DNA from: Comamonadaceae bacterium
GTDB taxonomy: Bacteria > Pseudomonadota > Gammaproteobacteria > Burkholderiales > Burkholderiaceae_C
Assembly: GCA_947448885.1 (NCBI GenBank)
Contig: CANFPJ010000017.1
Location: 1-33,518, forward strand
Reading direction: 5' to 3'
Length of the DNA stretch: 33,518 bases
In this document: one piece after another, positions 25,558-33,518 of the stretch
How the letters are laid out: every line of letters starts with the position of its first letter
How positions within the stretch are numbered: the first letter of the stretch is position 1
Position numbers and translations under genes: made by a program
Notes under the pieces: model-generated
The model's database searches: none
Told to the model about the DNA's origin: nothing
The model's input: the letters and a program-made list of their open reading frames with translations, nothing else

Positions 25558-26372
25558 AGGTGGCAGCGATCCAAATGGTTTCGGGCACCGAGCGCGATGC
25601 CAACTTGGCCCAGGCCCGCCAAGCGTTGACCCAAGCCGCCGAACAAGGCGCCGAGCTGGCGGTGTTGCCCGAGTATTTTTGCCTGCTGGGCCAGCGCGAC
25701 ACCGACAAGTTGGCCATCCAAGAGCCCTATGGCCACGGCCCGATTCAAAGCATGCTGGCGCAAGCCGCGCGCGAGCTGGGCCTGTGGGTGGTGGGTGGCA
25801 CTCTGCCCCTGTCGGTCAGCGGCCAACCCGAGCGGGTGCGCAACAGTTGCCTGGTGTTCAACCCGGCTGGCGACTGCGTGGCGCGCTACGACAAGATGCA
25901 TTTGTTTGGTTTTGACAATGGGCAAGAGCGCTATGACGAATCGCGAGTGCTTCAAGCCGGTGACACCCCCACCTGGTTTGACCTCACCGCGCGCGATGGC
26001 CAGGCTTGGCGCGTGGGTTTGAGCGTGTGCTACGACCTGCGCTTTCCGGAGCTGTACCGCCACCTGAGCCAAGCCGGGGCGCAGCTGCTGCTGGTGCCCA
26101 GCGCCTTCACCCACACCACCGGACAGGCCCATTGGGAGGTGTTGCTGCGCGCGCGGGCGGTGGAAAACCTGTGCTGGGTGGTGGCCAGTGCCCAAGGGGG
26201 TGTGCATGCCAATGGCCGCCGCACCTGGGGCCACAGCCTGTGCGTCAACCCCTGGGGCGAGGTGGTGGCGCAACAAGCCACCGATGCGGGGGTGGTGATG
26301 GCCGAGCTCGACATGGCCGCCCTTGAGCGCTGGCGCAGCCAATTGCCGGCCTTGGGCCACCGTTTGTGGTGA
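25554..26372 (+). CDS. Nit-type carbon-nitrogen hydrolase (omega-amidase/deaminated glutathione amidase-like)
   Basis: A 272-residue nitrilase-superfamily amidase with the Glu-Lys-Cys triad: Glu40 in LPEYF, Lys114 in YDKMHLF and Cys159 in VCYDLRFPELYR. The last motif and HLFGFDNG are typical of the Nit1/Nit2 branch, whose members hydrolyse deaminated glutathione or 2-oxo-amides as metabolite repair. The start overlaps the yhdP stop (ATGA), so it is co-translated. In related genomes I recall a tldD gene following; here a two-component system follows instead. Confidence 0.93.
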   Translation: MKVAAIQMVSGTERDANLAQARQALTQAAEQGAELAVLPEYFCLLGQRDTDKLAIQEPYGHGPIQSMLAQAARELGLWVVGGTLPLSVSGQPERVRNSCLVFNPAGDCVARYDKMHLFGFDNGQERYDESRVLQAGDTPTWFDLTARDGQAWRVGLSVCYDLRFPELYRHLSQAGAQLLLVPSAFTHTTGQAHWEVLLRARAVENLCWVVASAQGGVHANGRRTWGHSLCVNPWGEVVAQQATDAGVVMAELDMAALERWRSQLPALGHRLW

Positions 26373-28420
26373 TCCGCTGGCGCTGGCCCGCTGCCGTGGA
26401 GGCGCGCCGCTGGGTGCTGTGGGGCACCTTGCTGCTGTTGGTGGTGCTGCTGCTGTCGGCCCTGGCCTGGTTGGCGTTGCGTTATGAAAAAGCGCAAATG
26501 CAAGACCAACTCGAACGCGACACCGTGGACGCGGTGGGCGATGTGCGCGCCGCATTGCAGCGCAATGTGCAAACCTTGCAGGCGCTGCAGCCCGAGGATC
26601 AAAGCCCGCCGGTCTGGGAGGCACAAGCCGAAGAGGTGCTGCGCTACCACCGCGAATGGGTGCGCTTGGAGTGGCGCGACCCAAACCTTCAACTGCGCGT
26701 GGGCGTGGACAGCGCCTACCGCACCCCGGTGTTTGCCCGATTGGGGCGCGACAACGCCCTGGCCGACATCGAGCAAGCCTGCGCCTTGGCGCGGCGCACC
26801 AGCGCGGCCGCGTATGCGCCCAGCACCTTTGTGTCGGTGCAAGACGGCCTGGGCCTGGAAGTGATGGAGCTGTGTTTGCCGGTCTACCAAGGGGGTCGCT
26901 TGAGCGGCTTTTTGGTGGCCAGCTACGCCATGGTGGAAATGCTCGAGGCCATGGTGCGGCGCGAACACACCCGCGCCCAAGAAGTGTCGTTCACCGAGCC
27001 CGATGGCACCCGTTTGGCCCTGCGCGGTGGCATCCACCGAGGGCCGCGCGTGTTCAGCGCCCAACAAATGATCGACTTGCCCGGCTACGCCTTGGTGCTG
27101 CGCTTGGACAGTTGGCGGGCTTCGCCCAATTGGCTGCCCAACTTGCTCACCGCCTTGGTGCTGGGGCTGTCGCTGGCCTTGGTCACCGTGTTGGCCTTGC
27201 TGGCGCGCGACATGCGCCGGCGCCTGCGCGCCGAGCGCGACCTGGCCGACGCCTTGGCCTTTCGCAAAGCCATGGAGGACTCGTTGGTCACGGGTTTGCG
27301 CGCGCGCGACCTGCAAGGGCGCATCACCTACGTCAACCCGGCGTTTTGCGAGATGGTGGGCTTTGCCCCCGAGGAGTTGCTCGGTCAAGGCATCCCCGCG
27401 CCCTATTGGCCACCCGAAAAAGTCGACGAATACGGCAAACGCCAAGCCTGGCGCTTGGCCGGCAACACCCCGCCGCGCGAGGGCACGGAGTCGGACTTTC
27501 AGCGCAAAAACGGTGAGCGGTTTCCAGTGCTGATTTTTGAGGCCCCGCTGATCAATGCCAGCGGCAGCCAAACCGGTTGGATGAGTGCGGTGCTCGACAT
27601 CAGCGCCCAACGCGCCAGCGAGGAGTTGAGCCGCGCCACCCTGGACCGCTTGCAAGCCACCGCGCGTTTGGCCACGGTGGGCGAGATGGCCTCCCTGCTC
27701 AGCCACGAACTCAACCAACCCTTGGCGGCCATCGCCAGCTATGCCACTGGCAGTCAAAACCTGTTGCAAGCCGATGCCGCCATGCCGCGCGCCGTGGGCC
27801 AACAAATCAGCCAGGCCTTGGACCACATTGCCGAACAAGCGCGCCGAGCGGGTTTGGTCATCAAAAGCGTGCACAACTTTGTGCGCCGGCGCGACCAAGC
27901 CCGCGAAGCGGTGTCCGCGCACACCTTGATCGACAGCATCTTGCCCCTGGTCACCTTGCAGGCGCGCAAAACCGGGGTGCGTTTGCACCTGGACTGCGAT
28001 CCCGCCTTGCCGCCGGTGTGGTGCGACCGGACCATGGTCGAACAGGTCTTGCTCAACCTGGCGCGCAACGGCATGCAAGCCATGCAGGCCCTGCCACTGG
28101 GCCGGGTGCGCGAGTTGCGCTTGTCCGTGCGCCCCAGCGACAACGCCGAAGGCGATGGGGTCTTGGAATTTGCGGTGGCCGATGGCGGTTTGGGCATCAC
28201 GCCCGAGGTGTCGGCCCAGTTGTTCACCCCGTTTTTCACCACCAAGGCCGAGGGCATGGGCTTGGGCCTGAGCCTGTGTCGCACCGTGGTCGAGCAACAT
28301 GGGGGGCGTTTGCAGCACCGCGCCTTGGCCAGCGGTGGCACCGAATTCTTTTTCACCCTGGCCTTGTCGCCGGCGCCGGGCAGCATGGCTTTGGCGGACG
28401 TGGCCCTGCCACAATCTTGA
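26366..28420 (+). CDS. Membrane PAS sensor histidine kinase (DctS/FixL-like)
   Basis: A 684-residue inner-membrane kinase: transmembrane helices at about 17-39 and 258-280 enclose a periplasmic sensor domain of about 215 residues, followed by a PAS domain (about 300-415, with RITYVNPAFCEMVGF), a dimerisation/phosphoacceptor helix with His447 in SHELNQPLAAIA, and a HATPase domain (N-box NLARNGMQAM; ADGGLGI; GMGLGLSLCR). The architecture matches DctS-type C4-dicarboxylate sensors, but the ligand is unproven and no transporter lies alongside. The start is GTG at 26366 or 26369; the latter gives a GTGA overlap with the amidase stop. It is cotranscribed with the response regulator. Confidence 0.93.
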   Translation: MVIRWRWPAAVEARRWVLWGTLLLLVVLLLSALAWLALRYEKAQMQDQLERDTVDAVGDVRAALQRNVQTLQALQPEDQSPPVWEAQAEEVLRYHREWVRLEWRDPNLQLRVGVDSAYRTPVFARLGRDNALADIEQACALARRTSAAAYAPSTFVSVQDGLGLEVMELCLPVYQGGRLSGFLVASYAMVEMLEAMVRREHTRAQEVSFTEPDGTRLALRGGIHRGPRVFSAQQMIDLPGYALVLRLDSWRASPNWLPNLLTALVLGLSLALVTVLALLARDMRRRLRAERDLADALAFRKAMEDSLVTGLRARDLQGRITYVNPAFCEMVGFAPEELLGQGIPAPYWPPEKVDEYGKRQAWRLAGNTPPREGTESDFQRKNGERFPVLIFEAPLINASGSQTGWMSAVLDISAQRASEELSRATLDRLQATARLATVGEMASLLSHELNQPLAAIASYATGSQNLLQADAAMPRAVGQQISQALDHIAEQARRAGLVIKSVHNFVRRRDQAREAVSAHTLIDSILPLVTLQARKTGVRLHLDCDPALPPVWCDRTMVEQVLLNLARNGMQAMQALPLGRVRELRLSVRPSDNAEGDGVLEFAVADGGLGITPEVSAQLFTPFFTTKAEGMGLGLSLCRTVVEQHGGRLQHRALASGGTEFFFTLALSPAPGSMALADVALPQS

Positions 28421-28421
28421 T

Positions 28422-29060
28422 ATGCAACCGGTTCAAGATGCTTTGGTGTATGTGGTCGACGATGATGAAAGCGTGCGCCAAGCCTTGGCTTGGTTGTTGC
28501 GCTCGCGGGGCTTGCAGACGGCATGCTTTGACAGCGCCGAGGGCCTGATCGAGCACCTGGGGCTGAACCAAACGCCCAAGCCCCTGGGGCAAGCCAGTTG
28601 CTTGCTGTTGGATGTGCGCATGCCTGGCATCAGTGGCTTGGCTTTGTTTGAGCGGTTGATTGACAAGGGCTTGCTGCCCCAGTTGCCGGTGATTTTTTTG
28701 ACCGGCCACGCCGATGTGCCCACGGCGGTGGATGCGGTCAAACGCGGCGCTTTTGACTTTTGCGAAAAGCCGTTCTCGGACAACTCGCTGGTGGACCGGG
28801 TCGAGCAAGCCGTGCAGCGCTCGGCGCAACAATTGCACAGCCAGCAGCGCCAGCAAAGCTTGGACGAGTTGATCGAGGGCTTGACCGAGCGCGAGCGCGA
28901 GGTCATGCAGTGTGTGGTCGAGGGCCTGCCCAACAAACTCATCGCCGACCAGTTGCACATCAGTGTGCGCACGGTCGAGGTGCACCGCGCCCGCGTGTTC
29001 GAGAAAATGGCCGTGCGCTCGGCTGTCGAACTCTCCAACCGTTTGCGCGCCGCCCCGTGA
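28422..29060 (+). CDS. FixJ/NarL-type response regulator
   Basis: A 212-residue regulator. The receiver domain (1-125) has the acidic pocket DDD (13-15), phospho-acceptor Asp64 in LLLDVRMPG, Thr94 in FLTGHAD and Lys116 in EKPFSDN. The C-terminal LuxR-type helix-turn-helix (about 153-200) has LTEREREVMQCVVEGLPNK and SVRTVEVHRARVFEKM. This pattern is the FixJ/DctR/TodT branch. It starts one base after the kinase stop and is its cognate partner. It converges with the small membrane-protein gene, seven bases away. Target genes are not identifiable in this window. Confidence 0.95.
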   Translation: MQPVQDALVYVVDDDESVRQALAWLLRSRGLQTACFDSAEGLIEHLGLNQTPKPLGQASCLLLDVRMPGISGLALFERLIDKGLLPQLPVIFLTGHADVPTAVDAVKRGAFDFCEKPFSDNSLVDRVEQAVQRSAQQLHSQQRQQSLDELIEGLTEREREVMQCVVEGLPNKLIADQLHISVRTVEVHRARVFEKMAVRSAVELSNRLRAAP

Positions 29061-29067
29061 AGCCAGA

Positions 29068-29271
29068 TCAGTCGGTTGCTTTGGCGCGTGTCGCTGCTGA
29101 TGGGTCGGGGTGGGTGTCGGCACCGCCGCTCGGGGCCGGTGGTGCGTTGGGCGCGACAGGCTCAGTCGGCTCGATCGGTGGGGCCGGCGGGCGGCCAGAG
29201 AACATCGTCCACCAAACAATGAACACCAGCAGCAAACCCGCCACCAAGGCCTCTAAAAAGATCAGCCACAT
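29068..29271 (-). CDS. Small single-span membrane protein
   Basis: A 67-residue protein: one strongly hydrophobic N-terminal helix (about 2-24, ending FIVWWTMFSGR) and a Pro/Ala-rich acidic tail. I believe similar small proteins are conserved in Comamonadaceae, but no function is known. The first 53 bases overlap, head to head, the likely 5' end of mltA on the other strand; the hydrophobic helix requires this start, so the overlap appears real unless mltA begins at 29297. Confidence 0.65.
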   Translation of the reverse strand: MWLIFLEALVAGLLLVFIVWWTMFSGRPPAPPIEPTEPVAPNAPPAPSGGADTHPDPSAATRAKATD

Positions 29272-30478
29272 TCAGCGGGTCAAAGCAGGTTGGATCATGG
29301 CCGCGATTGTAGGAAGCCTGGTGGCTTGCAGCGCACCGCCGCGCGTCATGGCCCCGCAGCCCGAACGGCCACCGCTGGGCACCGCCCCCACCCTGCCCAG
29401 CCCCGAGGTCGTCGCACCCAGGCCCGCGCCGAGCGCGCGCGCGGGTTTGGCGGGTTTGCCGGGCACCCCCTCGCCCGAGCGCATGCTGAAAAGCCGCTGG
29501 ACACCCGTGCCCTGGGACGAACTCCCCGGTTGGCAAGACGACAGCTTGCACGAGGCCTGGAACGCTTGGCTGAAAAACTGCGAGCGCCCCGGCCCGGTGT
29601 TTGGCCCGCTGTGCGCTGATGTGCGCCGCTTGAGCATTGCCGACGCCAGCGAGCAGCGCTTGTGGATGGTCACCCGCTTGCAGCCCTACCGCGTCGAGCC
29701 TTTGCAAGGCGCCAGTGAGGGTTTGCTCACCAGCTATTACGAGCCCACCATGAACGCCTCGCGCCAAGCCGCGCCGGGTTTTGGGGTGCCCTTGTACGCT
29801 TACCCGGCAGCCGCCCAGCAGGCCCAGCGCCAAGGCCGGCCGTGGTTCACCCGCCAGCAAATCGACACCTTGCCCGAGGCCCGCGCCGCTTTGGCCGGGC
29901 AAGAGATCGCGTGGTTGGCCGACCCGATTGACGCGCTGGTGCTGCACATCCAAGGCTCGGGCCAGTTGCGGGTGCAAGAGCCCGATGGCCGCACCCGTTG
30001 GGTGCGCCTGGCCTTTGCCGGCACCAACGAGCAGCCCTACCAAAGCGTGGGCCGCTCGCTGCTCGACCAAGGCCTGGTGCGCGACGCCAGCTGGGACGGC
30101 ATCAAAGCCTGGGTGGCGCGCAACCCGCAGCGGGCGCAAGAAATGCTGTGGGCCAATCCGCGTTATGTGTTTTTCCGCGAAGAGGCATTGGGCGAAGGCG
30201 CCGACGATGCCGGCCCGCGCGGCGCCCAAGGCGTGCCGCTGACGGCTGGGCGCTCGATCGCCGTGGACCGCGAGTCCATCCCCTATGCCACGCCGGTGTG
30301 GCTGGCCAGCAATGGGCCGGCGCTGCGGGTGCAGCGCCTGGTGTTTGCGCAAGACACCGGCAGCGCCATCGTGGGTGCGGTGCGTGCCGACTACTACGCG
30401 GGTGCAGGCGCTGCCGCTGGTGAGTTGGCCGGTCGCGTCAAACAAAACCTGCGCCTGTGGGTGTTGTGGCCGCGCTGA
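29219..30478 (+). CDS. mltA: Membrane-bound lytic murein transglycosylase A
   Basis: The enzyme cleaves the MurNAc-GlcNAc bond of peptidoglycan, leaving 1,6-anhydroMurNAc, and acts as an outer-membrane lipoprotein. The 419-residue reading has a basic n-region (SKKISHIQRVK), a hydrophobic core and the lipobox LVAC with Cys37, followed by a Pro-rich linker. The MltA domain starts near 160 (LLTSYYEPTM), and the 3D barrel (about 338-395) contains catalytic Asp379 in VFAQDTGSA and Asp391 in RADYYAG. ATG 29219 is chosen because starting at 29297 leaves only ten residues before the lipobox cysteine; however, 29297 has the better ribosome-binding site (AGG) and avoids overlap with the opposite gene. 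Confidence 0.93.
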   Translation: MNTSSKPATKASKKISHIQRVKAGWIMAAIVGSLVACSAPPRVMAPQPERPPLGTAPTLPSPEVVAPRPAPSARAGLAGLPGTPSPERMLKSRWTPVPWDELPGWQDDSLHEAWNAWLKNCERPGPVFGPLCADVRRLSIADASEQRLWMVTRLQPYRVEPLQGASEGLLTSYYEPTMNASRQAAPGFGVPLYAYPAAAQQAQRQGRPWFTRQQIDTLPEARAALAGQEIAWLADPIDALVLHIQGSGQLRVQEPDGRTRWVRLAFAGTNEQPYQSVGRSLLDQGLVRDASWDGIKAWVARNPQRAQEMLWANPRYVFFREEALGEGADDAGPRGAQGVPLTAGRSIAVDRESIPYATPVWLASNGPALRVQRLVFAQDTGSAIVGAVRADYYAGAGAAAGELAGRVKQNLRLWVLWPR

Positions 30479-30503
30479 CAAACCCCCGCCCTGCGCCTAC
30501 ACT
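30475..30503 (+). promoter_or_regulatory. Candidate promoter of the ferredoxin oxidoreductase gene
   Basis: CTGACA (30475-30480, overlapping the mltA stop codon), a 17-base spacer and TACACT (30498-30503). It predicts a start near 30510 and a 24-base leader with AGGAG seven bases before the ATG. Confidence 0.5.
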
Positions 30504-30533
30504 GTCAGCCAGCCCCGTGCCAGGAGACAAGCC

Positions 30534-33518
30534 ATGAACGCCCCGCTGCCCGAACACATCCGCCAAGCCCTGGAAACAGTCAGCTTGGACGACAAATACG
30601 CCCTCGACCAGGGTCGCGCCTTCATGAGCGGGGTGCAGGCCTTGGTCAAGCTGCCCATGTTGCAGCGTCAGCGCGATGCCTTGCTCGGCAAAAACACCGC
30701 TGGTTTCATCAGTGGTTACCGCGGCTCGCCCTTGGGCGGCTACGACCAAGCGCTGTGGAAGGCCAAGTCGTACCTGCAAGCGCAAAACATCGTGTTCCAA
30801 CCCGGCGTCAACGAAGAGCTGGCCGCCACCGCCTTGTGGGGCACCCAGCAACTGGGCTTTGCGCCCTTGGCCAGCCGCCGCTTTGATGGGGTGTTTGGCA
30901 TTTGGTACGGCAAGGGCCCCGGGGTGGACCGCTGTTCGGATGTTTTCAAGCACGCCACCATGGCCGGCACCACGCCGTGGGGCGGGGTGATGGCGGTGGC
31001 CGGTGACGACCACGTGGCCAAAAGCAGCACCGCCGCGCACCAAAGCGACCACATCTTCAAGGCCTGTGGCATGCCGGTGTTCTTTCCGGCATCGGTGCAA
31101 GACATTTTGGACATGGGCGTGCATGCGCTGGCGCTGAGCCGCTTTGCCGGCGTGTGGTCGGGCATGAAGACCATCCAAGAGGTGGTCGAGTCCAGCGCCA
31201 CCGCCACCATTGGCGCCGAGCGGGTGAACATCGTGCTGCCCGCCTTTGACATGCCCGTCGGCGGCGTGCACATCCGCTGGCCCGATGACGCTTTGTCCCA
31301 AGAGCAGCGCTTGTTCACTTATAAGTGGTACGCCGCCTTGGCCTACATCCGCGCCAATCGGCTCAACCACAACACCACCCAAGGCCCCAACGACCGCTTG
31401 GGCTTGATGGCCAGCGGCAAGGCCTACAACGACACCTGTCAGGCTTTATTGGACTTGGGTTTGGACGAGGCCGCCTGCCACCGCTTGGGCATTCGGGTGC
31501 ACAAGGTGGGTGTGGTGTGGCCGCTCGAGCCGCACAGCACGCGCGAGTTTGCGCGCGGCTTGCAAGAGATTTTGGTGGTCGAAGAAAAGCGCCAAATGAT
31601 CGAATACCAGGTCAAAGAGTGCTTGTACAACTGGCCCGATGGCCAGCGCCCCCGCGTGGTGGGCAAGTTCAATGAGGACCCAGGCAATACCGAAGGCGGC
31701 GAGTGGTCGCAAGACAACCCCAGCGCCAACACCTTGTTGCGCGCCCATGCCGACCTGACCCCATCGATGGTGGCGCGCGCCATTGCCCAGCGCTTGCTGG
31801 CCTTGGGGGTGGACGCCGATACCCGCGCCCACATTGACGCGCATGTGGCCCTGCTCGACGCCAAAGAGCGTGCCATGCAAGTGCTGGAGATCAAGGCCGA
31901 TCGCCAGCCCTGGTTTTGCTCGGGCTGTCCACACAACACCAGCACCCGTGTGCCAGAGGGCTCGCGCGCCATGGCCGGCATTGGCTGCCACTTCATGGCG
32001 CTGTGGATGGACCGCAGCACCGCCGGCTTTACCCAAATGGGCGGCGAGGGCGTGCCCTGGGTGGGCCAGCAGCCTTTCAGCCACGACACCCACATGTTTG
32101 CCAACATTGGCGACGGCACTTACTTTCACAGCGGCATGTTGGCGGTGCGCCAAAGCATTGCCGCTGGGGTCAACATCACCTACAAAATTTTGTACAACGA
32201 TGCGGTGGCCATGACCGGCGGCCAGCGCGTGGGTGAAACCCCAGAAGGCCACTCGGTGATCCAAATCGCCCACAGCATGCGCGCCGAAGGGGCGCGGCGC
32301 ATCGTCATCGTCACCGACGAGCCCGACAAATACGACGGCGTGGGCACCAATGGCGCACCCGGCACCACCCTGGGGCTGCCCGAAGGCATTGCGATCGAGC
32401 ACCGTGATGCGCTCGACCAGGTGCAGCGCGAGCTGCGCGAGGTCAAGGGCTGCACCGTCATCATTTACGACCAAACCTGCGCCACCGAAAAGCGCCGTCG
32501 CCGCAAGCGCGGCACCTTGGTCGACCCGGCCAAGCGGGTGTTCATCAACGAACTGGTGTGCGAGGGCTGTGGCGACTGCAGCACGCAAAGCAACTGCGTC
32601 AGCGTCGAGCCCTTGGAGACCGAGTTCGGCCGCAAGCGCACCATCAACCAAAGCACCTGCAACAAAGACATCAGCTGTGTCAAAGGCTTTTGCCCCAGCT
32701 TTGTCACCGTCGAAGGCGGCCAGATGCGCAGCACCAAACGCCAAAACGCGGCCAGCCCCGCGCTGCCCGAGGTGCCCGAGGTGCCCGAGCCCACCCTGCC
32801 CAGCTTGGCCTCGGGCCAGCACCTGGGCGGCTACGGCATCGTGGTCGCGGGGGTGGGCGGCACCGGCGTCATCACCATTGGCCAGTTGCTGGGCATGGCC
32901 GGTCACCTGGAAGGTCTGGGCGTGGTCACCCAAGACTCGGCCGGTTTGGCGCAAAAGGGCGGCGCCACCTGGAGCCATGTGCTCTTGGCCGAATCTGCCG
33001 ATGACATCCGCACCACCCGCGTGGGCGTGGCCGATTTGGTCATCGGCTGCGACCCCATCGTCAGCGCCGGCAAAGAAACGGTGCAGCGCATGCGCGCCGG
33101 GCGCACCCGCGTGGCCATCAACGACCACGGCACACCCACCGCCGCGTTTGTCAAAAACGGCGCTTGGGGCAACCCCAGCGAGGGCTGCGTGGCCGACGTG
33201 CTGCAAGCCATTGGCGGCGCCGATGCCGCAGCCCAGCTGGGCGCATTCGATGCCAACACCATCGCCACCCGTTTGATGGGCGACAGCATCTACATCAACC
33301 CCATGATCTTGGGCTACGCCTGGCAAAAAGGCTGGGTGCCCTTGCGCCGCGCCTCATTGCACCGCGCCATCGAGCTCAACGACGTGGCCGTGGCCAATAA
33401 CTTGGCCGCTTTCGAATGGGGTCGCCGCTGCGCCCACGACCTCTCCGCAGTGTTGGCCTTGCTGCAACCGGCGCAAGTGGTGCAGTTCAAAAAACGCACG
33501 CCCTTGGAAGACGTGATC
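30534..33518 (+). CDS. Indolepyruvate ferredoxin oxidoreductase-type enzyme (C-terminus beyond window)
   Basis: 995 uninterrupted codons reach the right edge; family members run to about 1,150-1,200 residues. It is a fused 2-oxoacid:ferredoxin oxidoreductase that decarboxylates aryl- or branched-chain 2-oxoacids to acyl-CoA with thiamine diphosphate. The order is an N-terminal pyrimidine-binding domain (SGYRGSPLGGYD near 60), CSGCPHN at 462-468, TPP-binding GIGCHF and NIGDGTYFHSG (about 485-535), a 4Fe-4S region (CEGCGDC from 676, then CNKDISCVKGFCPS), and a gamma-type domain (GVGGTGVITIGQ near 780). The substrate cannot be told from sequence. AGGAG lies seven bases before the ATG. Nothing else is cotranscribed in the window. 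Confidence 0.95.
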   Translation, partial: MNAPLPEHIRQALETVSLDDKYALDQGRAFMSGVQALVKLPMLQRQRDALLGKNTAGFISGYRGSPLGGYDQALWKAKSYLQAQNIVFQPGVNEELAATALWGTQQLGFAPLASRRFDGVFGIWYGKGPGVDRCSDVFKHATMAGTTPWGGVMAVAGDDHVAKSSTAAHQSDHIFKACGMPVFFPASVQDILDMGVHALALSRFAGVWSGMKTIQEVVESSATATIGAERVNIVLPAFDMPVGGVHIRWPDDALSQEQRLFTYKWYAALAYIRANRLNHNTTQGPNDRLGLMASGKAYNDTCQALLDLGLDEAACHRLGIRVHKVGVVWPLEPHSTREFARGLQEILVVEEKRQMIEYQVKECLYNWPDGQRPRVVGKFNEDPGNTEGGEWSQDNPSANTLLRAHADLTPSMVARAIAQRLLALGVDADTRAHIDAHVALLDAKERAMQVLEIKADRQPWFCSGCPHNTSTRVPEGSRAMAGIGCHFMALWMDRSTAGFTQMGGEGVPWVGQQPFSHDTHMFANIGDGTYFHSGMLAVRQSIAAGVNITYKILYNDAVAMTGGQRVGETPEGHSVIQIAHSMRAEGARRIVIVTDEPDKYDGVGTNGAPGTTLGLPEGIAIEHRDALDQVQRELREVKGCTVIIYDQTCATEKRRRRKRGTLVDPAKRVFINELVCEGCGDCSTQSNCVSVEPLETEFGRKRTINQSTCNKDISCVKGFCPSFVTVEGGQMRSTKRQNAASPALPEVPEVPEPTLPSLASGQHLGGYGIVVAGVGGTGVITIGQLLGMAGHLEGLGVVTQDSAGLAQKGGATWSHVLLAESADDIRTTRVGVADLVIGCDPIVSAGKETVQRMRAGRTRVAINDHGTPTAAFVKNGAWGNPSEGCVADVLQAIGGADAAAQLGAFDANTIATRLMGDSIYINPMILGYAWQKGWVPLRRASLHRAIELNDVAVANNLAAFEWGRRCAHDLSAVLALLQPAQVVQFKKRTPLEDVI

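Noticed and set aside
26030-28414. Long minus-strand frame of 794 codons
   Set aside because: Antisense to the clearly recognised histidine kinase and amidase genes; composition is that of a mirror frame in high-G+C DNA.
31446-33326. Minus-strand frame of 626 codons
   Set aside because: Antisense to the ferredoxin oxidoreductase gene with its conserved TPP and iron-sulfur motifs; no domain seen in the mirror frame.

Overview
The window looks like the chromosome of a betaproteobacterium of the Burkholderiales, most likely Comamonadaceae-like. The reasons are the high G+C of most of the window, dense gene packing with many 4-base ATGA/GTGA stop-start overlaps, a stand-alone RfaE2, the glnE/yhdP/nit neighbourhood, and a single-chain indolepyruvate-ferredoxin-oxidoreductase-type enzyme. 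The lineage is an inference from gene content; no rRNA or tRNA gene is present to test it.

Bases 1 to about 3,180 are the end of an integrated mobile element with visibly lower G+C than the rest. It holds a tyrosine integrase and, running off the left edge, a large fused primase-polymerase/PriCT/RepA-like helicase. Between them lies about 300 bases without a convincing protein gene but with strong signals on both strands: a promoter, hairpins and a terminator reading toward the primase, and an opposing strong promoter with its own terminator. This resembles the replication/immunity-control region of a phage satellite or integrative plasmid. The element abuts the intact 3' end of moaC.

Bases 3,181-8,899 are ordinary chromosome: moaC (molybdopterin), a BepA-like outer-membrane protease, a YvlD/holin-like membrane protein, a DUF3717-DUF1289 protein, yaeQ-purB, and a glutathione S-transferase.

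Bases 8,874-17,988 are the most interesting part. On the minus strand a run of coupled genes encodes an exported glutathione peroxidase, a flavin amine-oxidase-like protein, a DUF1365 protein, a Cfa-like methyltransferase, a secreted chalcone-isomerase-like protein, a GPH-type transporter, a DUF3833 lipoprotein, a 40-residue cysteine-containing small protein, a short-chain dehydrogenase and an NTF2/SnoaL-like protein. Divergent from it is a MerR-family regulator whose C-terminal half carries the W-x9-E-H and E-x-H-x-x-G signatures of B12-dependent CarH/LitR photoreceptors. The intergenic region has a 25-bp dyad and a perfect 12-bp inverted repeat. Together this reads as a light- or singlet-oxygen-responsive membrane-lipid modification system.

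Bases 18,168-30,478 hold rfaE2 (heptose activation), glnE (nitrogen regulation), and a plus-strand operon of yhdP, a Nit-type amidase, and a membrane histidine kinase with a FixJ-type response regulator. A small membrane protein and mltA (lytic transglycosylase A) follow, with overlapping 5' ends. Bases 30,534 to the right edge encode the incomplete 2-oxoacid:ferredoxin oxidoreductase. I saw no rRNA, tRNA, CRISPR array or insertion sequence.
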